A DNA stretch of 64,000 nucleotides from Dermacentor variabilis. Its lineage: Eukaryota; Arthropoda; Arachnida; Ixodida; Ixodidae. Each line of letters opens with the position of its first letter. The stretch's first letter is position 1. The notes under the pieces were generated by a model. That model did not search any database. It saw nothing but the letters and a program-made list of their open reading frames with translations, and had not been told where the DNA came from. The DNA lies in the NCBI RefSeq assembly GCF_050947875.1, contig NC_134569.1:204780127-204844126 (forward strand), read 5' to 3'. The translations under genes and the position numbers were made by a program. Positions 55,984 through 64,000 of the stretch are shown one piece after another.

Positions 55984-56700
55984 AGAGGATGGAGTTACAT
56001 TATTGACCGAGTTCATTTTCACCACAAAAAATATTTTGCTTAATACGCATCTCTGTTGCACACCATTTTCCTGAATGAATACACGTGGCATCAGCGTTCC
56101 TAAACGCACTTGGAATGTTTGATCCGAGATGAAATTGGCTAGACATTTGAGCATTATACCGCGGATTCCTAAATCTACTGAGTTCCTTAAAGTACCAACC
56201 ATCCATGTTGTGTCGTACGCGTTTTCTAGATCAAAGAAAAAAGTGTGACAATATTGCTTTTGTAGAAAGGCCGCGCGTACCTCGTGTTCCAGCGGGACTA
56301 GGTGATCCGTTGTAGAGCAACCTTTCTTGTACCCACACTGATGGTTATCTGCCAGGTTCTCCGTTTCAAGGACATATGTATATTTTATGTTTATTATGGC
56401 TTCATAAGACTTTGCAAGATAACTTGTGAGTGCGATAGGTCTGTAGCTGGTTGCTGTTGCGGGAGTTTTTCCACTTTTCAAGAAAGGCATTATGATGGAT
56501 TTCTTCTGCTCATTTGGAATTTCTCCCGTTTCCCAGAATATATTTAAAAAGCGAAGCAAGTTTTCCACTGCATTAGGAGACGGATGAGCGAGCATTGCAG
56601 TATGTACTCTGTCCGGACCAGGTGCTGTTTTTTTTTTTTTGTCAGTGGTGAGTGTTCTAATTTCCGGTAGTGTTAAGGGGGCATTATGCAATCTCTCTGA
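55984..56700 (-). pseudogene. LINE ORF2, RT fingers-palm
   Basis: Reads KKTAPGPDRVHTAML, ATSYRPIALTSYLAKSYE, CGYKKGCSTTDHL and FFFDLENAYDTTW, the conserved RT blocks, and ends at the SINE cluster just before the YVDD box. The frame is open for 237 codons, unusually good for this region. Confidence 0.88.
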
Positions 56701-56875
56701 ACTTCCTGTGGTCGGAAGCTTTAGTTTTCTGCTGATTGCTTATGCTTGAGAAATGTATCAGAATAGTTTACTGAGCTGGATATATCATAAAGATACATAA
56801 TTTTTCCAGGACTGCCTTTCGGCTTGCCTGCGTGTGTAACTGGCTTTCGCTTTTGCTTTTTTGAAAGAGAATAGA

Positions 56876-57805
56876 TTATCTGACGTTGGGTATCGTCGAA
56901 AGATACACCACGCTTTGTTTTGTAGTTTTTTTTTTGCGTACATTACTCCGTCCACCAGGGTTTAAGTTTTTTCTTAGGAAGCCAGAGGATTGTGGGATTG
57001 TCTGTTCTGCTGCAGCGAGTATACAGGCGAAAATCTTATCATTCATTTCGTCTAAGGTTAACTCATCTGATATGTTATCCAAAGTGGAATTTTCATTAAA
57101 GAGAGGCCATTCTGCTAGATGGAGTTTCCAACGGGTTGGTCTTAATGGTATGGTAGGAAAAGCAGGTGTTTTTAATATGGTCGCTACCATAGGGGTTATC
57201 AATAACACTCCATTGAAAATCGCCAAAGAAAGATCGCGAACACAGTGCCAAATCCAGGCAACGCATAGCTCATGTGCTTGGGGAGTAGTAAGTGGCCGCA
57301 CCGGTGTTTCAAAGGCATATGTCGCTTCTTAGGAAAGAAATCTTCAAATGTTTGACCCCTGGTGTCAGTTGTTTCACTACCCCATAGTTTGTTATGTGCG
57401 TTAAAATCACCCCCTATTCAAAGTGGTTCAGGTAGCTGGTTTAAAAATTAACTCTAGATCTCTTACAGTAAAATGTGTATGCGGCGGAATGTATATTGAA
57501 CAAATGGTGATGGTTTTGTGAGCTAAAATGGTGACAGCAACGGCTTCTATGTGCCTGTTATTGGGAACTTCTCTAGCTGCAATACCCCCCTGCAGAACAA
57601 TGGCTACACCACCTGACAGCCTGCTCGCCTGAGTACCGTCGCACCGTACAAGAGTGAAACCTTTTAAAATGGTTTTTGTGTTTTTGCCTAGGTTTGTTTC
57701 CTGTAAGCACAGGGCCACAGGAGAGAAGTTAATTATGTCTTTGATGTCACCCAAGTTGTGTAAGAGACCTCTACAATTCCACTGGATAATAAATGCCATT
57801 ATCAA
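56876..57805 (-). pseudogene. LINE ORF2, endonuclease domain
   Basis: The ORF2 start at 57805 reads MIMAFIIQWNCRGLLHNLGD, then ALCLQETNLGKNT and GGVAIVLQGGI, standard APE-type endonuclease motifs. The second part (57301-56876) is in another frame with LHLAEWPLFNENS and RKKTTKQS. A gap with stops lies near 57350. Confidence 0.85.
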
Positions 57806-57898
57806 ACTGAAAGGTAGAAAATGGCATTAACAAAAAAATAATATATAAGATGTTCGGTGACTGATTTAAAAAAGGCCCGCACAAAGGGGCGATAACCT

Positions 57899-59275
57899 TT
57901 AGGTTATCGCTTTCTGATTTAATGTGGTTATTGGGACTTTGTCCCTCTTTCCGCGCTCGAGAGAGCGATTGTCCTTCGGCGTCGATGGCACCGGCGTTTC
58001 TGAGTCGATCTCCATTGCATTTTTTGAAGCACTAGAGGACCGAGAGTTGGGCGCCGAGACAAGTGTCTCGGGCCTTGGGGTTCGTTTGATTTTAGGGCCC
58101 TGTGGAACTGGGGTCTGCAGGCCCTTCGAAGAGGACGGAGCAGCACTGGCTGCTTCACCCGCGGGGGCGGGAGGGGTCATTACGTCATCACTGAACGTAG
58201 GCGCGGAGGACTTCTGAGGCCTCTGTGACGCTGCCCCCAGCGGCGTCACATCCCCATAACTTCTGCGCAAAAGGTACGATAGCCACTTTCTGGCTTCATA
58301 AAAGAAGACTTTTTATTTCACAATTAGTGCAATTACTTCTTTTTCCTTTTTCCAGCAAGGGCAAGACCGCAAGTAAGCTGGATGGTCTCCTGTGCAGGTA
58401 ATACAATGTGGGGGAGAAGTACAGTTGTCAGAATGATGATCATTGGAGTTTCATTTAGCACAGGTTGTTTGGTCTGGGCATGCATGTGAAGGATATCCGA
58501 ACCTTTGGCACTTCAAACCTCGTGTGGGGTTCGGAATACATGGTCTGACCTTCACTTAAACGTAACCTGAATCGAGCGAGGTAGACATTACGCTTGTTCC
58601 GAAGGTGAGTATAACATGTTTGGTGGAGATTTCTTTGTCGTTTCTGCGGATGACTATTCTTTGTACTTTAGTAACATTTTGTTCCTGGGAACCTTCCTGC
58701 AGTTCCTCATCGCTCTAGCCAATAAAGTCTTCAGATATTACTCCCCTGCTTGTATTAAGTGTTCTGGGGGCTGAAACTGTCACTGTCGCGTTGCCAATAC
58801 TGGTAAGTTCAGAGAGCTTCCCTGCTTGATCTTTACCATTTACATCTAGGAGGAGAAGGAGGAGTTCTAGGAGGAAAGCTAGACATTCAGGCTTTGTATG
58901 TCGGTCCGATGTTGTCTTTAAGGCAATTGTCTACCAGGAATGGAGAGAGCTTCCTTACTGGTATGTTGTTTTCACTGTGGACTACATAATACTTCGGAAA
59001 TGATGGGGCGTTGCTCCGAAAGGAGAACTGGAACGCTGCTTCGGTGCGGCATCGTTTTAGACGCCGATTATAGAAGCAAGTTTGCGCTGCCATAAGTAAA
59101 GGTTCTTGTTCGGCAACAGGGTCGACCGCCCACCACGGAGCCCAACGGGGGACGCGGCAGAGCTTGTGCACAAGTCGGCACGACACCAGTCGTACGCCGT
59201 CACTATAACCAGATATGGTGTACCCAAGGTTGGAAAGCCACACAAGGTTAACCCTTGCCGCCATGTAGAAATGAT
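57899..59275 (-). pseudogene. LINE ORF1 (gag-like) with zinc knuckles, broken
   Basis: The N-terminal part at ~59050-58890 reads FPKYYVVHSENNIPVRKLSP and NCLKDNIGPTYKA. The middle part (frames with stops) has STSLDSGYV and TRGLKCQRFGYPSHACP. The CCHC-like cysteines CQRFGYPSHAC and CITCTGDHPAYLRSC lie at ~58500-58370. A Pro/Ser-rich C-terminus ends at 57899. It would package the LINE RNA. Confidence 0.8.
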
Positions 59276-59299
59276 GTAAATGGAAGAGAGAAGACAGGA

Positions 59300-61325
59300 A
59301 GAGAGCTGTATTTAACAATCTGTAGCCTGAAAAATACAAGCCCGGGTTTAGGTAACATTTGCGTACACCATTTAAAGTTAGTTGCTAATATTATTTCTGA
59401 ACCAATATGCATCATAACTAATCGAATTATCGAATCCTGCACTTTTCCTCTATGTCTAAAGAAGGCTAAGCTTATTCCGGTATTTAAGAAGGGTGCCAAA
59501 TACCTGTTTTCTAACTACACACCAAGATCTATTTTTCCTCTATAAGTAAAATTATTGAACATTTATTAGTTAAACATTTAAATAACTATCTTGAAAAATT
59601 TATTATAATTAATCCCTGTCAGTTCAGTTTCCGTTCCGGAAGTTCTACTTGCTTAGCATTGCTCTCTTTAACGAATTTTATTAAGAAATCTGTAGATTGT
59701 GGTAAATTCGTTGGCTCTGTCTTTTTAGATTTCACCAGAGCTTTTGACACGATTAATCACAGCCTTTTGTTCACCAAACTTGAAGTATACGGTATTACTG
59801 GTCCCGCCTTAACTCTATTAAAATCTATTTGTTGGATAAGCAATACGTGTTTTCTGTAGAGGGTGCCATTACTCAAACTAAAATAATTCAATTAAATTAG
59901 TGTACCCGAGGGGTCCATTCTCGGTCCATTGCTACTTATTATTTACATTAATGACCTACCCGACCTTTTAAATTGATCTCACTGTGTTTTATACGCCGAC
60001 GACACCACCTTATCATTATCAGACGCGTCGTTAATCTCATTAACATCAAAGTTAAATGCTGCGCTAACTGATGTTATAGAATGGTGTTGCAGTAACTACC
60101 TCATTATCAATCCTGAGAAAACTAAATATATAATATTCAATAATGGTCACAGGATCCTAACATCTCCATTAGCGTTAACACTTGGTGCTCATCAAATTCT
60201 AGCCGATGACTTAGTTCTATTCCTCGGTGTTCTCCTGGACGCTAACCTCAAATTGTACTCCCACATTAGCAATATTCATAAAAAAAACGGCATTTGGCGT
60301 TCGTGCTTTAATAAAAGCACGCGTCTTCTTTTCACACAAGGCTCTTTTGTCACCTTGCTTTTATTCATAGTCATATCAACCATGGAAACGCTGCCTGGGG
60401 CAACACGTACAATTGCCACCTGTCATCAGTTCAGTATTTACAAATTCAAGCCATTCGTATCATTACTAGCAGTCCTTTCTAGTCAAATGCATCCATTTTG
60501 CTCCGTCAAAACCTTATTCTAACGACCGTGAACTTGCTTCAATATAATCTAGCAATCTTATTTTTCAAGTTACTTAACAACCAATTGCTTTACGAGTTAG
60601 TTGACTTAAATAATTTACGTAACTACAATAAAACTAGGTTTGCTTTTAAAAGAAATTTTTCACTGCCTCTTGTTCCTACCAGTTATGGTAAAGTAACATC
60701 ATCTTTTGGTGGCATATGTTTATGAAATCGCTTACCATCAAACATAAAATCACTCACTTCTTTCTATGCTTTCGAAAAATCCCTGAAAGATTACCTTTTG
60801 ACGTGTTGACACAATTATGGTTCCAAATGTCTTATTTAGTTATTCTTATCACTGTTTTTCCTATGTATTGCTATTCACATGCTTGCCGTTTCCTTTAGTT
60901 GTTTTGTTTATAAATGCTTCTTTTTACGTATTCTCTTCCTTCTTATGTCTGTTGAAATTTTTGTATGTATATGTTTAGCACACTGATATCTTTACTTTAT
61001 GTTCATTTGGGTCTGCGGATTATATTTTTCTCTATTTCGTTCTGTTCCTTCTATACATAGTTTAAAGGTTCTGTTGTACGTCGATTTTTTTATAGTAATA
61101 CTGTACATTGTAGTCCTAATCACGTTCTTGTTGTTGCACTTCACCTCTTTCTATCTTTCAGTGTATATTTTGTAAATTTTATTTCTGTCCTGCCACCTAT
61201 GCAATCTTTTTCTTTTATTAACCACCGAGGGTGCCGGTTACAGTCTTCGACATTGGGGCCCTCGTCTGTAAAAAAAAATGTAACCGTTTCCTTTCTTGTA
61301 ATGAATAAACTTAAGTTGATTTGAT
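59300..61325 (+). mobile_element. 5'-truncated CR1-like LINE
   Basis: RT blocks in order: NTSPGLGNICVHHLKLVANI and FPLCLKKAKLIPVFKKGAKY, then FVGSVFLDFTRAFDTINHSL near 59710, then a decayed YADDT near 59993 and later C-terminal fragments to ~60890. The 3' end has AATAAAC and (TTGAT)-type units at 61300-61328. Multiple stops. It inserted at the 5' side of the minus-strand LINE, head to head with it. The endonuclease domain is missing. Confidence 0.82.
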
Positions 61326-61329
61326 TTGA

Positions 61330-62400
61330 AAGGTCAAAAAGTGAGAGAGAAAGACGAAGATTTGAGGAGAGAGAGACAGGAAAAGGCGACTGCCGATTTC
61401 CCCCAGGAGGGTCATTCTGGAGGTGACGTCTATGTGAAGCAGAGGCCAAAGAGGTGCGTTGGCTCCGCCGGGGGGCCTTAAGGTCCAAACACCGAGCATC
61501 GGCTCAGCCTCCAGGATCCCCCTTTCCCCGGACACGACTAAGCCGCGCACGGCTACAAGCGGGAGGGTCCGACCCTCGTGTGCTCGGGTACGTGGTGTCG
61601 CAACACACCAAACACCTGCTGACGCAGACGCCCCTGTGGGATTTATGAAATTTGTATAATGTTTGCGTTCCTTTATTTAGCCGTTGTCCGAGGTCCAAAC
61701 ACTCACGATAGCCACTGGTGATAATCAAGAAAAAATAATCGTCTTGGCGATGGACTTATGAAATAGAATAAACCAAATTTGTGGCATAGGGGCTAACCAC
61801 AGTGTAAAAATGTTTACCCCCTTAAAGGGCTGGAGACATGAAAATTTTCGTTCATGAGTTCTTCGATTCAAGCGTTGCCTACTGCTTCAGGAACCATGAT
61901 ACACGCCGCAAGATTCATATATACCCGATAAGTAATTTAAGAATAGCATTATTGTACCGGGCGCTTCCAGTTTAGGTTTCTCGTCTCCGGGTGATGCTAT
62001 GGCGTCGTATGAGACGAAACACAACACGGCTTCGTCACGTGGGTCAAAAATATAGTGACGAAAAACTATGCTGCGTCGCCTGCTCGCGCATACACGTGCT
62101 CTGCCAGCACAGGTAAACCACTGGCGACTCGAAGTGCATGTTGCAATTATTACAATTATAGCGAAGAGGGACAACAACGATCAAAAAGATTGCGGCTTGT
62201 GGGAGTCGGTGATTCATTCCGAAGCGCCGTCAGCTTTAGCTTTGAAGTGAGCCAGAAAAGGCCTAGTGACGATATCGGCGTCGCCGAACGATCAGCGGCG
62301 GTGAGGCTGCCGTCGGTGCCAGAGTGACCACTGCTCGGTCGCTGATTGGCCGCTTCGCCGTTCGGCTGCCGCACAAATGGGCCCCGCCACGTCCTCTCTA
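61330..62400. other. Unassigned DNA, partly GC-rich
   Basis: A GC-rich stretch at ~61450-61640 has open frames on both strands with no domain. It has the composition of a repeat and may be one, but no second copy occurs in the window. Confidence 0.3.
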
Positions 62401-62410
62401 CGGCGAGGAA

Positions 62411-62520
62411 ATCTCGCCGTTCGCGAGCACAACCGCCGTCGCATGGCGGCCCGCGAGCGGCGTGTTGCCGTGCCGGTAACATGGACGGGCCTTTATACGT
62501 TGTGAAACGCCAAGCGAACA
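62411..62520 (+). repeat. Inverted repeat pair, left arm
   Basis: GGCGGCCCGCGA, GCCGGTAAC and ACGGGCCTTTATACGTTG match the reverse complement of 62811-62935 at many positions with short gaps. Together the arms could close a ~520-bp structure with a ~290-base loop. No target duplication was assigned. Confidence 0.6.
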
Positions 62521-62810
62521 AGCGACCGCTCCGAGCTGCCGAACTATACGACTCGCATTTGCTACGTCAACTGCTCTCCGCTACAGCGCTGAGCATGTCT
62601 CGGTTAGCCAGGGGCCAGGGTTAGCTCGATTACAGTGTTCTGGAGGCCTTTAGCATAGAAAAAGGATTTTTATAATCACAGAAACCTGAGCTCTATATAG
62701 TTATTAAAGATTCATAATGCAAAGAAGGGGTAAGGCGTTCAGACATGGACACAAGAGGAGGGAAGCGGACAACACGAACGCCGCATATCCTGGTCCCTTT
62801 CGGAGCCGGC

Positions 62811-62935
62811 CTGCTTGTGTTACACTCAACGTTTAAAGGCCCGTTTGCGTTACCGGCTCGGCAACTCGCCGCACGCCGTTTGCCGTTCGCGGGCCGCCGT
62901 GCGGCGTTCGTCTTGTTCGCTTCTCTCGTCTTGCG
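62811..62935 (-). repeat. Inverted repeat pair, right arm
   Basis: The reverse complement contains GGCGGCCCGCGAACGGC, GCCGGTAACGC and ACGGGCCTTTAAACGTTG, pairing with the left arm. Confidence 0.6.
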
Positions 62936-62939
62936 TCCG

Positions 62940-64000
62940 TGTCTGCACGCCTTACCCCTTTTCTTTTGCATCAAGAAAGGATTTCTATATGCCTGTAGCT
63001 CGGCTACGCGCGGTCGCTCGGTTCTGCAGGCTCCGTAATCGGCATTTCGTCGCTACTCATCATGCGTCACGTTTTCGTGCTAATGCGCTATGATGTCAAT
63101 ATTTTCGTTCCTCCGCTGTCACGTCATAACAGCCGCGCTAACGATGGATCTCGACCACGAGAAGTAGCTCTGAATGACTTTTTCGAGCTGAATTAAAAGT
63201 ATTTTGAATTGTTTGCAGCGTCCAATACCTCGTTGTGCGTGCCCTCGCATACAGAAGCAGCCTACAGCAGGTTTTTTATAGCCTCAATATTTGGTGTCTC
63301 AACCCCTTTAAGGCTGTCTAGCATGGCATGATTTTCAGTCAGCGACGCAGCGAATTACGCCGCTCAGCGACCACCGCGACGTCGTGGGCTCTCCGCGACT
63401 GGATCCCAACAAATTGGTCGCGCCGTCGCTGTGTCGCAGCGATCGGCGTGATGTGCGAGGGGCAATGTGTGACGAAACAAAGCGCCGTCAAAATAGACGT
63501 TTTCCTGTTTTACTGCGCGTTGGCAGCTGTGTGGACCAAGGTCGCCCGCCAGTTTTAGTTATGTTTCAATAAGGCGTACCCACCAGCGCCTGCGGCTTAG
63601 GACCTTCATAAACATTTTTTTTCTTCCGCTTGCACCATTCGTTTAAAAGGAGAAACTGCACGCTATCCAGGTCGGGAGAAGGATGCCGCTTTAGCATAAC
63701 GCGCGTACGCACTTGATCGCCACCGTCGCCGTCGACACCGTCGACACCGCCGTGGAGGCACCGTCGACAACCTCTTCCTGGCTACAAATTTTGCCAGTTG
63801 CTTATACATGTACACCCAATAGTAGCTTGTTCTTCTGGAAAAGCAAATACTCGTCCAGGAAAAAAAAGTTATCGCTACCATATTAACGAAACTTGAGTGT
63901 ACTAAGCGGGACTACCCCACCGATGCCACACAATCCGCACGCTTTACGAAGTTGTGCAGCGCCTCACTCACCGCATCTGCAAGCTGTCGTAACGTGTCAA
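62940..64000. other. Unassigned DNA
   Basis: A short GTCGACACC-type tandem lies at ~63725-63770. Open frames at 63328-63572 are motif-free and probably chance. Nothing else recognised to the end of the window. Confidence 0.4.

Larger units (their letters stand above)
53475..59275 (-). mobile_element. Near-complete I-like LINE with two nested insertions
   Basis: The minus strand contains ORF1 (gag, ~59250-57900), ORF2 (endonuclease from ~57805, RT, RNase H) and a 3' end TTGTGCCATTAAACCCAAAC at ~53490, the same type of tail as the LINE at 52.9 kb. Two later insertions lie inside, at 55483-55983 and 53774-53919. Stops and shifts are present in all parts. At ~5.8 kb including insertions it is close to full length. 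Confidence 0.88.

Overview
The window is eukaryotic, repeat-dense DNA that most resembles the genome of a hard tick (Ixodidae, probably a metastriate). The reasons are several copies of a tRNA-headed SINE of the tick Ruka type, degraded non-LTR retrotransposons with tick-style 3' ends, microsatellites, and spliced THAP-domain transposase genes. I recognise no bacterial-style operon, CRISPR array, rRNA gene or functional tRNA gene, and no convincing intact host protein-coding gene. Almost every coding signal belongs to a transposable element, usually broken by stops or frameshifts.

Layout. 1-13.5 kb: unassigned DNA holding a TA-flanked MITE (4.1-4.4 kb), four tRNA-derived SINE copies and a candidate solo LTR with an internal 42-43 bp minisatellite, TATA box and AATAAA (9.5-10.3 kb). 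13.6-19.1 kb: an unclassified dispersed repeat split by a 4.9-kb 5'-truncated LINE on the minus strand (gag zinc knuckles, endonuclease, RT, RNase H) with a 14-bp target-site duplication. 20.5-25.3 kb: remnants of CR1-like LINEs, an AT-microsatellite/inverted-repeat block, and a second, inverted copy of the dispersed repeat. 27.15-27.77 kb: a near-perfect 281-bp-arm palindrome flanked by TA. 28.4-28.6 kb: another TA-flanked MITE.

30.14-35.53 kb: a 5.4-kb ISL2EU-type DNA transposon bounded by matching terminal inverted repeats next to AT. It carries a THAP-HTH-DDE transposase remnant on + and a YqaJ-type exonuclease remnant on -, arranged convergently, with two LINE fragments inserted between or inside them. 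35.7-36.6 kb: a tandem repeat of about 345 bp. 36.99-41.07 kb: a P-element/THAP9-like transposon with 14-bp termini, two sets of subterminal inverted repeats, an 8-bp target duplication, four exons and about four single-base frameshifts; it sits inside a gypsy-like gag remnant.

42.3-49.5 kb: a DUF4806-like exon, then a LINE remnant split by a 5.3-kb degenerate Ty3/gypsy element with ~156-bp LTRs. 49.9-50.1 kb: microsatellites. 50.3-52.9 kb (+) and 53.5-59.3 kb (-): two RNase-H-bearing I-like LINEs lying tail to tail. The first carries one SINE; the second carries a hairpin SINE and a 501-bp fold-back SINE cluster, all with target duplications. 59.3-61.3 kb: a 5'-truncated CR1-like LINE. 61.3-64 kb: GC-rich unassigned DNA with an inverted repeat pair.

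The region reads as layered, nested transposition. The two points most worth follow-up are the two neighbouring THAP-domain DNA transposons with definable ends and the palindromic or fold-back elements. All similarity statements rest on remembered family motifs, not database searches.
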